64,000 nt of DNA from Phymatolithon calcareum (taxonomy: Eukaryota; Rhodophyta; Florideophyceae; Hapalidiales), in assembly GCA_977006965.1 (NCBI GenBank), contig OZ345369.1, positions 1,984,001-2,048,000 of the forward strand, in the 5' to 3' direction. Below the pieces are notes generated by a model. The model searched no databases. It was not told where the DNA came from and worked only from the letters and a program-made list of their open reading frames with translations. The position numbers and the translations under genes are program-made. Shown in pieces: positions 50,651 to 62,890 of the stretch. Numbering within the stretch: position 1 is the stretch's first letter; every line of letters starts with the position of its first letter.

Positions 50651-51558
50651 ATGGGGACAAATCCAGTACGAATTGTAAACCACCTTTTGTCATTGTATTA
50701 AGTTCCCCGGGCTCGCGCCTGGACGGCAAAGAGTAGCTAACAGGGACGGACTTGTATATGCAGACTCGCCTCCACACCATCAGGTGTACCAAGCCGTCGA
50801 TAGTGCCGCGACGGAAGGCGTCTCTTTGATATTGCTCAAAGCGCCATTCATGCACTGCGTGCGGAATTGGGTGCTTTTAGCTGCTGAAGAGCGCGATTAG
50901 TCACCATGTTGCATGCATGCGACCTCAGGTGACCATATGCGAGCAACGTTTTGGGCGGACGAAGGGGCTCGCTCGGCCTTGCGCATGATTTACGCCAGCA
51001 GCTGACATAAAACATTTTGTATTTGTAGCGCGGTGAACAGGTCTGGGGGAACTCACCTCCCCAACACCAAAACGTCAGATATTATCGCAACATTACCGCT
51101 TTCCATATATCTTCAAAATGCCGCAAACGATTCTGCGGCAAATCCACGAAGTCAGCACAGTAGACATGCACACCCCGAACGGACCTCGAAGGGGTAGGGC
51201 ATGCCCTGTTCGCAGCGCTGGGACTTCGGAGCCTGTGAGAGAGTCTCCAGAAAACATGACAAAAAGAGTGTACTGTATGTATACATGTGGAACACAACAG
51301 TATACGTTTTGTGAACTGTAAAGTTGTATCACATGTGTAACATATATCATAAACCCTCGCGAGAGCCGCGAGAAGACCCGAGAGAAGAAGGACCTCTCGA
51401 GCAACATGAGGCTCTCAGAGGGCTTCTTTAGGGCGGGGCCCGATCGGGGTGTTAACAATTCATGTCTACACCACATGCACGACATCTGGATTTTATTGCT
51501 CCAATCATAAAAGAGGGCGCAATGAAGTCATCGTTTTCATCAAAAACCGTTGTGAAAT
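50651..51558. other. Unit 2 spacer with rearranged copies of unit 1 DNA
   Basis: 50652-51142 has no match in unit 1. 51143-51475 matches 42245-42373 joined directly to 42963-43190 (the uninterrupted site of the retroposed insert). 51477-51592 matches 45162-45275. No gene was recognised. Confidence 0.55.
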
Positions 51559-51959
51559 TCAAAAAAGAAGAAGAAAAAAGTAGATTTTTATGTTCGTAGG
51601 GGCCGCGGCCACGGACAGTTGGTCCTGATCATGATGTTCCGCAGGCGGAGCATGTGCATCGTCAACAACAGCTGCTGGTTGAAGAAGACTGTATAGTGCC
51701 GTGATGACGTGCATACCGGCCGGGAATGTGTGACCCTTAGCGACAAGGTAATTGCGAAGGTTGAGCTTGATAGTGATGGACATTCCGTCGATAAGCTCTC
51801 GAGTCATGGTCTCTTTGTATGCTTGAATGATCTCCGGGAGTGAGTCAGAGTCTCAAAGAAGCTGTTCATGAGATCGTCCACCTCAGTGTCGGCATCAGTC
51901 ATGTTTACGGCACCACGTCGGAGACCGTCACTAGAACCGTTTGAACCGTTTTCAGCCAT
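51559..51959 (-). pseudogene. Unrecognised ORF with one frameshift (starts MAENGSN)
   Basis: From ATG 51959 the frame gives MAENGSNGSSDGLRRGAVN and an acidic helical stretch up to about 51843, where it stops making sense; the next frame continues smoothly (LPEIIQAYKETMTRELIDG, then LRNYLVAKGHTFPAG) to a stop at 51559. Together about 130 residues. No family is recognised. It lies in the 2.2-kb block (about 51593-53785) that is absent from unit 1, downstream of the zinc-finger-like ORF on the same strand. Confidence 0.4.
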
Positions 51960-52126
51960 TTTTTGGTTCTGTAACTGAGTTTAAAAGATAAACTACAGAT
52001 AGTTCCTAGCTGAAAATTGATCTACGACTACTTGTTACTCTTGAGCAGTCCTTTCTTGTGGTTTTTACCTCAAGGTGCTTCTTGTAGTGGTGCGGGTTTA
52101 ACTTCTGCTTGAAGATATGTCCGCAC

Positions 52127-52755
52127 TCACAGCGGTCGGGGATATCGACGGGGGGGTGGGTGTGATTCGTTGTGACGGTGCGTAGGAGTACGGCAGTGTT
52201 GCGCCAACTGGTGTCCTTTAAGAACAGTAACGTCGCAGAACCCACAAATGTACCAGCCTTGGTCTTGGTAGATCTTGCTCGCTGTAATGTCACGCGGAGG
52301 GAGCCTTGACTGCCTATCCTTCGATTTCTTGGAAATAGGCTTGTTTTGGACACCAAGGGCCTTGTCCAGTCTCTTGGCTACACGAGGTACTCGCGTCGAC
52401 GTCAACAAGCGTGTTTCGTGGCGAGCAGAGCGTGCAGTGCGGGTGAAAGTTTCCTCTGGACGCGAAAAAGGAGGACTGGGGAGAGGACGACGAGGGTTCT
52501 GCTCGCGCTGTTTTCGGACACCCACGGCTTCGCTCCACCTCCAATCTGGAGCGGTACGTTCGGACGGCGGAGGAGGAACCCAATCAGCGGGAATAGGGTT
52601 TATTTCCGATGAGGGAGAACGCGAGGAAGCGTTAGAATCCAACGAGGGGGACCGCGAAGAGGAGCTTGAATCGGACTCTGTAAGTTCCGAAAGGCGCCGA
52701 ATACGGCGGAGGGTGCGGTTCTTCGGAGAGGGTTCCACTAGTGCAATTAGCAAAC
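52127..52755 (-). CDS. Unrecognised Ser/Pro/Arg-rich ORF with C2H2-type zinc finger
   Basis: About 209 residues, with no ATG at the left end of the frame; instead a canonical splice acceptor precedes it (TTACTAAC branch-site sequence, pyrimidines, then CACTAG ending at about 52756), so it is probably a downstream exon. A zinc finger is seen near the end: C-x2-C-x12-H-x5-H in WYICGFCDVTVLKGHQLAQH. At a run of seven C (plus-strand G run about 52150-52156) the next frame adds a second Cys/His cluster (CECGHIFKQKLNPHHYKKH) down to 52006, so either a frameshift mutation or programmed slippage exists. Upstream, a GTAAGT donor at about 52913 and an acceptor ctcgtttgcag suggest further exons. Function unknown. 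Confidence 0.4.
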
Positions 52756-54200
52756 AAAGTACAACCAAACCACGAAGACGTGTTAGTAATTTGACAGTGC
52801 TCCGCGAGTACGTGTTAGGTAATCAACGAAGCAGCTGGCTAATTTTTCGAGTGCAGTGGGTGCAACGCCAAACCGAACGGAGTGACGGTGAACCCAGCTG
52901 CAAACGAGAAGCACTTACTTGTTCTTGAGGCAAACTCGCCACTTTGGCAGGTCACCTTAGGGTCGAACGGAACGTACCCAGGAGCCTCCGTAGTACGCGA
53001 CTCCGATCCCCTGATCCCGCGAGACCAGGGTGTGGGCGCTGGCGAGCAGCAGCGGGGACAAAGCAGCGAGCGCGAGAAAAACCGGAGCGCAACGACGACT
53101 TGAGGCTTCTTCTTTGCGCCCACCCCGGCTGGGCGAGCGCGCGACGGCGGCGGTGTTGAGCTTGGTGTGTGCAGTTGGTGCACACACGGGGTGGTTCGGA
53201 ACTGTAGTTGTGGGGGGGGGGGGGGAGTGTGAGGCAAAAGAGAGAGGGTGCGCTTATAAGGGCAATTTGTAAACCCGTTAGGGCCTAAAGAGACCTTTTC
53301 GAGACTTTCGTGGCGAGCCCGTAAATGGGCCTGGGTGGTGAGCCAAAAAATTGCGCGCCCGATATTTTTTTTGACCGTTTCGTGTCGCTAAAATTTCGCA
53401 AAAAATTTGGTGCGCGGCAAAAGCGGTCGCGCGGCAAAAGCTGCAAAGCCCTGCCTCGCAAACGAGAGGTGTTCGGTAGTGATAGCAAATACGCAATCCA
53501 CTAATTCGCTAATGTCGTGTATGTGTGATATTTGAGGAGAGTAGACAAGCAACCGCAAGCCTTGTTTTGCGTGCAGTTACCTAGTGTCTAGTCTTTATTC
53601 CTCTACCAGAATAGAACACGAAAAGCCGAAGAATGACCACTATATACTTGCCGGGCGTCGTGTTCTTACACGACGCTGGCGGCAACATGAGCCAGTAGTA
53701 AATCAGCACTTGTCAACTTCGGCTGTACAACATTACAAGGAAACAATTACTAACAGAGCAAAGGAATTACTAAAAGGTATCTTCGACACTGAGACAACTT
53801 TTCGCGTACCAAGAAAATTTGGCTTGCACACCGCGGTGTGATGATTCTCTCCGATGGTGAAGAGTTTCTATTGGTGGGTGTTTCACGGCCCGGTGATCTA
53901 CAAAAACACAGCTCTGGTCTCCTGTGGGGTCCTGACGAGGATGTGAAATTCATGAACGAAATCGAGATTCACCATCACTGGTGACAACACTCACTCACCG
54001 CAGACGATACGCATAAGCGCACTGTCCATCGAGCGTGCGCGGGTGAGCCCGATTGAGCAAGGTGGTGCGACTTGAAGTCTGGCTGACGATCCAGACCGTT
54101 CTACAACTCGTTTTTCATCTCGTCGCAACCAAGCGCAAAAACGTTGGCATTCTCTGAAAATTCATCGCGCTGTTGCAGATGACTTCCAGTTGAAGTGATA

Positions 54201-55698
54201 ATGGTGGTACCTTACCCAAGCGCGTACGTCGGTGGATGGCCTAATAATACAAATGACCGTGTGAGATTTCAGAATGAAGTGCAAGAGGAGCGTCGAGGGT
54301 CAAGTGACGCGAGCGAGGTGTCTGCGGACGGCGGTGAAGCTGCAAGGTTTCGAGTATCTCAGTATTCAGGGAGAGCACAGTGGAAATGGGGTGAAGCCTC
54401 TAATTTGTGGAATGATATCACCTACATGAGCGACATAGAGCCACTACATTTACCCGTTATTTTTCGCTCAGGACCGTTTGACGTGAATGATTACGTGCGT
54501 TCGTCGGTGAATGCATGGACAAGATTCATATTGAACAGGCAGATTAAGTTCATCGGCCCCAACGCCTGTGCGACGAACGTGACAGGTGGCGACAACATTC
54601 CAGACCCTTTTGTGATAGACGCGGACCGACCAGTTCCATTTGATACGGCCGTGAGGAATGTGGAATGTGATGTCCGACACTCGTTTCTTCTTCCCGATGA
54701 TGGTGGAGAGATAAGGATATGCGATCCGACGCCAGGAGGTCAAGAAATTGGAAATGGAATAATCTACTTGAGTCCCCACTCAAGTATGCGGACCCGGCGA
54801 CCCTTCGCTCTTGTTCCAGAGCAACTTAACGTGCTTTGGCCCTTAATTGGATGCTCTAGATTTCAGAGTTATTATCGAGAAGTGATTGTAGAAGACGCTG
54901 TTGAACTTCGGGCGAGAGAGCTGAGAGAGGGGTTGGCGTCACAACTGAACGAGGATATATGCGAAGAGCTAGGCAACGTGTGTACGTTGGAAAAGTCGCA
55001 ACTTTTCACCTCAGACGGCATTGCGTTTACAATCGTGTGGTGTTACCAGTTACTGATATGTACATCATCGCGGGATGTTGGGGAGGATTGGATTAGGCGG
55101 GGAGATATTATGGAACAGTATATGGAAGACGGGATGAAGTGCTACTTGGTGGAGAAATGGCCGCCGCTTAGCATTGTGAGAGAAAGACTTCCTACCTACT
55201 TGGCTGCATGTATTATCAACAAAGAAGGAGCAGCAGTATTCAGGCCAAGAGCAACTACGAGGACAGTGCGTGCAATGAAATCTGTCGCGCGATTTGTGAA
55301 AGCAACTGGCGGCAAGAAGCGTGATCTCAATACGATGGCAAACATTCTACGCGTGTGTCGACCTGTGGTTATCGGAATGTGGCTTTCTTTTCAGGATGGT
55401 GGCACTCCAAACGAGCTTCCGGAACCGATCGCTCCATCTTTTGCACATCCGAGCTGTTGGACCAGGTCTTGTATAGCTGAGTATAAAGGAGGGCACAGAG
55501 GTCAGTCTGCCTGTTGCAACAGTGAGAGAGGTTAGTGCATTCGGATTCAGTGTATACAAATGCGGAGAAATCCGGGACGAAGCTGCAGATCGAAGTGGTC
55601 ATATGGAGTTGAGAGACGGAGTGTGGCGTGTAGACTGGAACTCTAGTCCGCTGCGAAGGGGAGGACAGAAGTGCGACCCCGATGAAATGATGGGATGA
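54201..55698 (+). pseudogene. Protein A, second copy, broken by a 1-bp insertion
   Basis: From ATG 54201 it is co-linear with the 498-residue protein A (45735) until about 55485, where an extra A in a tataaagg run (tataagg in copy 1) shifts the frame and ends translation at 55535. The original frame continues after the shift to the same C-terminus and the same ATGA overlap with the next ORF at 55695. Substitutions elsewhere are mostly conservative, so decay is recent. Confidence 0.7.
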
Positions 55699-56720
55699 TT
55701 GCGCAAGTTGTTAGAGCGAATATTCAAGCGGTTGTTTCGTGTTACAGCATCCGTGTCCATATTAAGGGACTCTTCGATGAAGTGAAGATGCATATTGAAG
55801 GAGCTGAGGCTAGTAGGAATGAGCATGAAGCAAGTTTGAGAGCTTTATCTATTATCATACCAGGAGAATGTTTGGAGAGGGACAAAAGCAGAACCACGAA
55901 CTCCGAAGAAACCACAAACATCTGGATTCAAAGTGGACACGAAACGAAAGAAATGGACTTCAGTTTGCCTTTACTCTCAATGAAAAAAAGTGTACCTGCC
56001 GTTGGGCATGTCGCGTTCATGCAGGTACGTGACTTTGCGGCGAATACGGCGGCACAGGCGCGCACGGTGATGCGGTGTATTGCGAGACATCGAGTAAGTG
56101 CGCTTGTGCTTGACTTGCGGGGAAACTCGGGCGGATTTGTGGATCAAGCGGTCGCGTTCGCGAAATTGTTCCTCCCGCCTGGGAGAGTTGTGGTGCTGTT
56201 TGTCGGGCGTGACGGCCGCGTGAGCATGGAGAGCACAAAGACAAGATGGGTGCCGTGGAAGAGCGTGCGGGCGCCCGATGTGCCGGTGCTTGTTTTGGCG
56301 GACGAGCGGACGGCAAGCGCGAGCGAGCTTGTCGCGGCGGCATTGCGGGATAATTGTCAGGCTGTAATCGTCGGGACGCGGACATTTGGGAAAGGGAGTG
56401 TGCAGGCCGTCGTGCCACTTTCCGACGGCGCAGGCGTTGCTGTCACTGTCGCGGCGTATCGAACACCGCGTGGGAGACGGATTGCGGATGGACAGGGACT
56501 GCGACCAGACTTGTTTCGGGGAGACTTGAATGACGATGCTGGGGCTGTGGAGCAGGTTTTTAAGGGCGGTGCATGTAAACAGATACGATGGGTTCGAAGT
56601 AAGATCGCGAGGTGCGAGGTGCCGTCCGGGGAAGTGGAGGAGCTGCTAGGGCGAAAAGTGGAGTGGTGGAAGTTTTGGAGACGATTTGGAATTGGTGGGG
56701 GACAGAACAGAAACAGATAG
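55695..56720 (+). CDS. Chimeric ORF: ORF B N-terminus fused in frame to the CtpA S41 protease core
   Basis: 341 residues from ATG 55695, which overlaps the stop of protein A (ATGA). Residues 1-99 are the longer form of ORF B plus a linker (NTSEETTNIW-type words); residues 100-341 equal the C-terminal 242 residues of CtpA, with DLRGNSGG, TASASE (catalytic Ser) and TFGKGSVQ (catalytic Lys) all intact. The PDZ domain and transit peptide are lost, and no signal peptide is visible. The junction is the GTA codon at 55992. Frame continuity depends on a run of seven A just upstream (six in copy 2). Whether it is transcribed is unknown; it could be a young chimeric gene or a chance open frame. Confidence 0.55.
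   Translation: MIAQVVRANIQAVVSCYSIRVHIKGLFDEVKMHIEGAEASRNEHEASLRALSIIIPGECLERDKSRTTNSEETTNIWIQSGHETKEMDFSLPLLSMKKSVPAVGHVAFMQVRDFAANTAAQARTVMRCIARHRVSALVLDLRGNSGGFVDQAVAFAKLFLPPGRVVVLFVGRDGRVSMESTKTRWVPWKSVRAPDVPVLVLADERTASASELVAAALRDNCQAVIVGTRTFGKGSVQAVVPLSDGAGVAVTVAAYRTPRGRRIADGQGLRPDLFRGDLNDDAGAVEQVFKGGACKQIRWVRSKIARCEVPSGEVEELLGRKVEWWKFWRRFGIGGGQNRNR
55861..55891 (+). repeat. Solo terminal repeat related to the hAT-like element at 62891
   Basis: CAGGAGAATGTTTGGAGAG followed by ggacaaaagcag matches the 31-bp terminus of the 62891-63809 element with about four differences. No partner end was found nearby. It lies inside the ORF B part of the chimera, so that coding sequence includes transposon-derived DNA. 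Confidence 0.6.
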
Positions 56721-57118
56721 ATCAGGCAAGGGTAGTAGTACTGTATCGAACGTCTAAGTAAAAGGTTTGTTGGTTCGAGAAAGCTTGTGAACAATGTGCG
56801 ACATATCAGCAGCTGTTCAAAGAGAATAAAAGTGCATGGAGAAGTTTGATGATTCACAGTACTTTACATGTTACCAGAACTTAAGGAAAGGGTAACAGGG
56901 CCATGTGTCACTTGCTTCGCCACTCGAGCATACTTATGTCATCTCGTACTAACTTGATTCGAAGTTCTCTTCCATCAACCACTTTCAATCACTCTCTTTC
57001 CCGACTGTAGCGCAAGCTGTGAGTCAAGCAGCTAGAAGCCAGGGACTACTGTACTATTGTACATTTCGTTACAGTGTTACGGCAAGTGGCCTGAGGGTTT
57101 TGATAGGAACTTCTAACT
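55992..57118 (+). repeat. Duplicated segment, unit 3 (ctpA 3' half and shorter downstream flank)
   Basis: Matches 40657-41570 closely and 41675-41800 after a diverged stretch around 56930-56995. It shows more substitutions downstream of the stop than unit 2, so unit 2 is closer to unit 1 in the flank. Confidence 0.85.
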
Positions 57119-57212
57119 TAGAAGTTGTGGGCCACAACCCACCGCTGCAATCTTTCAATCCGCTAGTCACCCAAGACTACGGAGTCTCTATCCAAAAGTT
57201 GTCACAATTTTT

Positions 57213-57551
57213 TTGAGAAAGAGAAAACGCTATGAAGATGAAGTCAACAATAAGAAGAAGGAAGTCCCGTCGATTACGGTGGCATATGATAAGGTGTCAA
57301 TAGATGGGTGCCTTGTTGAGTCCATATTCCTCCTAGGAAAGTTCAATTACATATCAAAAGTTAAGTCACGTGGAGCACTGACTTCGAACGAAACGCAGAA
57401 ATTTATTGATGGTTTTTGGAACAAGAACGAAGGGGAGCTGGTACATCCAGAAATCATAGAGAGGGCTCTCCACAGTCTTCGAAGGCCATGCACATCGAGC
57501 AAGGACTCTGGAATTTGCTACAGATTTCTTCTCATTATTAGAATAAGCTAG
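57213..57551 (+). pseudogene. Relative of ORF C (fragment)
   Basis: 112 codons similar to 48420-48760, sharing VPSITV, RGALTSNE and VHPEIIERALHSL. The frame breaks both upstream (LSQFF stop before 57213) and at 57551. A further match to the tail of ORF C (KHLEYQQ ... LLCKELERSYER) lies at 57850-57945, after a 240-bp interruption. Confidence 0.55.
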
Positions 57552-58255
57552 GTACCCGATTTTCAAAGAAAACAACCAGACTAAAGCCGTAGTCCTCACG
57601 CGGATAAGGTATTCCCAACAAGTTTGTTCTGGTCGTCCACGTGGACTCGCGAATCGTGGAACCACCGCAGTTGCTTTGGGTAGATTCGTCTAATGACGAG
57701 CAGTGTGCAGAGAAGAAGCGTGCTTACAATTAGCAAGCAGGATTAACGCCCTACCGTAATCTAAGTAGATGAAAAATAAAAAGCACTGCTTGCTAAGCTC
57801 ACAGGGAAATAAGCATTCATTATTACGATTAACAAGTTTGAAAACGGTAATGGGAAAGCACCTCGAATATCAACAAGGGTTGACGGGCGACCTAAGAACC
57901 TATATTAAGCTATTGTGCAAGGAACTAGAGAGATCTTACGAAAGGCAGAAAGTATGCACCGTAAGGGTCCACCACGAACACCGAAGAAACCACAAACATC
58001 TGGATCCCAAGTGGACACGAAACCAAAGATGGACTGAAGTCCCCTCAATGCAAGAAAAATGGAAAAGAGTACTTTCTAAACTGCGAGGATTGTCAGGAAG
58101 ACGTGAAGAAACAGCTAGTGGAGGAACACAAGAAAAAGAAAGAGAAAGGCGCCAAGAAAGCGTCACGCCAAAAAGGTGAGCACACACATCAGGGCAAGGT
58201 TTTGGGGGAGTGGAAACAAGAATGATATGCGCAGATAAGGGATTAGATATCACTC

Positions 58256-58364
58256 TTTTGAAAGACGGAGTTTGGCGTGTTGACTGGAACTCTAGTCTGT
58301 CGCGACGTGGAGGGCAGAAGTGTGACCACGATAGAATGAATGCGTATGTTTTAGAGAGATGTTA
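58256..58364 (+). pseudogene. C-terminal fragment of protein A, third copy
   Basis: Codes for LKDGVWRVDWNSSL...GGQKCDHDRM, which aligns with the last 30 residues of protein A (LRDGVWRVDWNSSPL...GGQKCDPDELM). The ATGA junction is lost. It marks the right end of the duplicated array. Confidence 0.65.
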
Positions 58365-61300
58365 GAGCGAATATTCACATATTTTACGTGTTACTTGTGT
58401 CCATATTAGGGGACCCCTCGCCCCCGCACAGCGGTAATTGAGCTGGTTGCGCTCCAACGCATTTTAACATCATCCCTGACGGTCCCTGATGTAGAAGTAG
58501 AGTGCAAAGGACTCACACGTGCACTTACTAGTAGAGAAATACGAGTCAAGGAGGTCACGAGTGACCAGACTATGCTACAATAGAAACATGTTCGAAAAGC
58601 CAGCCCTGTTACTCCTAGGTGAGGCACAGGGAGCTTTTTTAAAAGCTCACAACGAAATCCTTACACATCCCCCTCGGCCCCGCATGACACATGAAAGTGG
58701 ACTAATTTTCCCCCTCGAGGCCCCTCAGGGGACTAGAGGTGGGTTTTTGTATACCGCCAAACGGTGGAACTCCCACCTTAAGAAACTCTTCAGCCGACAG
58801 AATCAAGCCAAATTTTCTTGGCACCCGAGCAGTTGCACAAAGCGTCAGCGAATGCGTTGGTAACTTTTAAACTGAAATCTACTTATCTTCTTCGTCTTAT
58901 TAGGGGACTCCTCACTGAACTGATGATGCAGTTTAAAGAGCGGAAATCTGTGTATTGTTCACGTGACGGACGACGTGTGTCAGGCATAAGGGAATTGGAA
59001 GAAAATCACAATATTTCGCTAGTGAAAAGGACTGCGAACATTCGTAGGGTTGCAGTACCTCGAGCGCCTGATGCCAAAAAGTACTGACAGGGTACTCGGC
59101 GCACAAAAGTTTCGGTGGTCCAGGCTCGCTGTAATGCTGAGGAAGGTCACCATATCTTTGTAGGAAGGTTGAGAGAAAGGTATCGGTTGCAGTGAGTGAG
59201 AGCATTATACAATGAAGCTGAGCAAAAGAAATTGAATGATATGGAGGTGGATATGGGTGGGAGATGGTATGAGCGATGCAAGCGAGAAAAGGTCAGATAG
59301 GGCACATTCAGATATTTCCTTTCGCAAAATCAAGCTGCGGCGCGTAGCAACAACGACGGCACCTAAAGCAGGTATTGTCTAGGAAGTGGGCGGAAATGAG
59401 ACTCTGAACAAGCAGGCCGAGCGTTGGAAAGTGTTTTCGTGAGCTTGGAAAATGGAGTACTTAGATCTGAATCCACAGAGAGACGACAAGCTACCGTGAG
59501 CATCCTAAATGGTCCCAACGCGGGTTATCCCTTTCAAAGACGGCGGCTGAAGATTGGCTACGTGGAGATATGGATGTTAAACTCCGCGAAGGGCTACACT
59601 TTGTCCAGCGTTGAGATGCTGTGACATGAAGTACTACTCGTATCTGTTAAAGTCTACTGTAGCCGTAAGGATGTGGAGTTTTTCTAGTACAACTTCGAAA
59701 ACCCGCGATAAAGAAGAAGAAGAAGCCACAGATGTACTGGGATGGATGTGTTGAGTGGGCACATGGTAGTAGGACGTCGACGTCTCGCTTGATGACTGCG
59801 TTTTGTGGCGCACCAATGCAACGATTGTCAGCTTGACTTTTTCCACGTTGCGAGCACAACCCTTTTTCCTGCAGCATTCGTGAACCGGTGGAATTTACTT
59901 ACCAGTTTGTTAGATGTGGTAGCATCGAGAAAGTGACAGGGAATCTAACAGTAGCCGTTTAGAATGGCGAAACGAAGATAGCCGATTCGGCTCCAGAGGT
60001 TTTCCTGGGCCGTCTGTCGACGCTATAGCTCCAGTGCACGTTAACATAAGCGTGTAAGACAACAATTTCTAGTTCTAATCCAATTAAAACCAACGAGGCC
60101 CTAACGGGAGAAAACTCTGCCCAAAATGCTGACGCGTAGTTTGTCTCTTCATCCGCCGAGAACTTTGTTTCCTCTCCTCCGCACCCAATCCATCCAACGT
60201 CCGCGCAAAGCAAGGTATTGATAGCGAAACATCAGTGGTACACTAGATCGCACCGAGGCCCAACACGGCTCGATTCACAGGGTTCGAATAAAAATCCATC
60301 ACCAAGAGTTTCGCGTGGAACTGTAGTAGGGTCGTGCGATGTGCAGCCGGATGCACTGCCCTGTTGTCTTCAGAATCTGCTTACTACGTAAGCGGGGCAA
60401 TCTGGTGTCTTTCGACTTGACAAAGGCTGAATCGCATGTGACAGCACCTCCAATCTCGAGGTGCATTGAAAACAAGTTGAAAGCCGTTCGCAGCGATGGC
60501 AGGGACATCGCCACCAGAAGTACTGCGTCTGACGTCTCACTGTTGTCTCAAATGATGCATGGCCTATTGCCCTCTTGACAGTGAACCTTAATGGTCCACC
60601 AAATGGCAGCGCCGTGCGGACCTCCCGGGCCTTGCCGGTCCCAGACAGGGGTCCTTTGAAAGTCTGACACGTGTAAAAGAATACTATCACTCTGTGTTGC
60701 AAGCATGCTTCAGCAACACCATCGCCAATGCCGCCTACCGCCGGATATGCCCACCGCCTCGCCGAGAGTGGTTTGCGCCGCTCCGTAGCTGTAGTTTACC
60801 GGAGGCGGCTTTTTCCGTCCTTCTCCTCGGTTGCGGAGACATCTCTTGCCCCTGGGCCCGCATCGTTGGGCCATAACGGCACTTACTATCCGGTGGTCTG
60901 TGAAGCGCTTTTAACGCTCATTTTAATCCACGCTCCTTTGTGGCCTCAAGATCGTGCTTCTAGAATCAGCAGGGCTCTTATATTTTCTTACTGCCTTTCT
61001 CGTTTTGCTGATTTGTCCGACGTAGCGCGCCTCCTTCGATTTTCGCAATAAAAACAAATGTTGGCTTTAACTTTTTCCCTTCCCTCCACTTCAACGTTAC
61101 GCAAGGTATTTCTGGGGTGAAGAGGAAGTTGAAGAAATTGTAGTTTACTCTGATTAACAGATAACGAACACAGAATAAGAACTGCATGTAAAGCACAATA
61201 AAGCCCGGTAAGCGGCAGACGGCTTGCTTCAACTTTTTGCATCCTCCAACAAACGCCGCGGTCCATCCCTGCGACTCCGGACAAGACACGAATACTGCGG

Positions 61301-62890
61301 CGAAGGGGCGGCGCCAATCGCTCTCAGCGGGACAGCGAGTGGGGTCGATTGCAATACGTTGGAGAGCAGCCACCGGCTGAGTTGGACGGTGTATTCGGCG
61401 GTGGAGCCGACAAGGCATACATTTCCAGTGAGGGCGGGAGGCACGGCGCGGAAGCCAGGCGGTGTATTCGCAGAGGGCGACGGCGTCGCGTGGGACGAAC
61501 AGTAGGTTAACGGCAGTCGGATGGCGTATTTGGCACTGGGCGCCGCCAAGTCATTAAGTTCCAACGGTGTGACAAGGCACGACGGCTAGGCGGACGAGGC
61601 AGTTCGGCGAGGGCGGTCTTAAGGCATGCATCGCCGACGGTTTGGGGCAGCGCAGCTGGCAGACGGACGATGCAGAACGGCGAGGGCTGCGTCGAGGCAT
61701 GCATCACCGACGACGTGGGGCAGCGGCCTATTGTTTTTTCCACGTGTCAAACGGCCAACCGGACCTGTGGTCGGGACCGCCCTGGGCCAGTAGGCCCTCG
61801 TCGACGACACGGCGCTGCCATTTAGTGGACAATTAAGGTTCACTCTTCTTGACCGATGATGATCAGCAGTCAACAGGACAATGGACCAGCTTTCCGGATA
61901 GTTGTGCTGCAGATTTTGGAGGACATCCAAGGTCTCGAGTTCAGAATTATATCGAGTCTCTCGATCTCATTGTTCTGTAGATAGGGAATTGGGAATAGGT
62001 ATATGATTTCATGCAAGTAGAATGATTAGGGCAAGTCTACCGGTGTGGTCAAATCGTAAAAACACTTGGAAGCAGCTCTTGTGGCATCTCTATCGGTCGA
62101 CAAAATGCCAAACAAATTGCCAAATGGCTAAACAAAATTCTATTTTCTCGCAGAATAGCATTTTGTTTAGACATTTGGCAATTGACTACGTATGGCACGG
62201 GACAGTTGTGTCCACACCCGAGGCCCGATGACAGACGTAAAAAACGGGCCAGAATGATTAGAGTTTCCAGTGGTGCTACATATCACGTTCAGAACGGAAT
62301 CTCAAAACAATCCGCGTCATGCAGGGAAATCGACCGACTTCTCGTAGGAAATAATGAAGAATCATGCGGAACGATTTGGCGCGCCAGCGAACCTTTAGGA
62401 AACATTTCGCGCGAAAGTCAATTGCAATGGACTATTTGAGCGCGCGCTCGTATCCGACTCCATCTCCGGATCCGAGCAACCAAATCAAACCGATTCGAGC
62501 ACAATGGGCGGGCGCGGCGCCTCCTTCACATCGGACGAAGACACCGCTCTGGCACGGTGCTGGTTGGCCGTGTCGCGAGTTCTCTTGCTCCTCCACTATG
62601 ACTGCGGCGACATGGATGGCCGCGCGGAGCACGATGTCCTCTTCCGACAAACTTGGTGGAGATGAAGTCCGAGCATTTGACTCTCGCATTGTAGCTCCAA
62701 TTTTATAGAAGATTTATGTTTTAATTCCTTGTTTTTCTTTCACTATTTTGAGACAGTTTCACCTATAGGTTTTGGACCGACAGAGTTGCACTGCACTCAA
62801 TCTATTTTGGGCGACAAAAATTTGGCATTTTGACCAGATCTATAGGTTCACCGGTAGACTTGCTCTTAGTGGCTGAATTCCACATAATAC
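58365..62890. other. Region without recognisable genes
   Basis: 4.5 kb. 58797-58890 is a reversed copy of the dispersed repeat at 45262-45350. 61380-61740 is GC-rich with imperfect repeats of about 73 bp (cggacga ... cggcgaggg ... catgcatc ... ggggcagcg at 61591 and 61664). A hairpin lies at 62115-62183. Short ORFs on both strands lack motifs. Confidence 0.5.
62115..62183. repeat. 30-bp-stem hairpin with 9-nt loop
   Basis: Arms 62115-62144 and 62154-62183 (aattgccaaat ... and ... atttggcaatt) pair with two mismatches around ttctcgcag. Size and near-perfect pairing are those of a short hairpin precursor or a small palindromic element. Confidence 0.75.
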
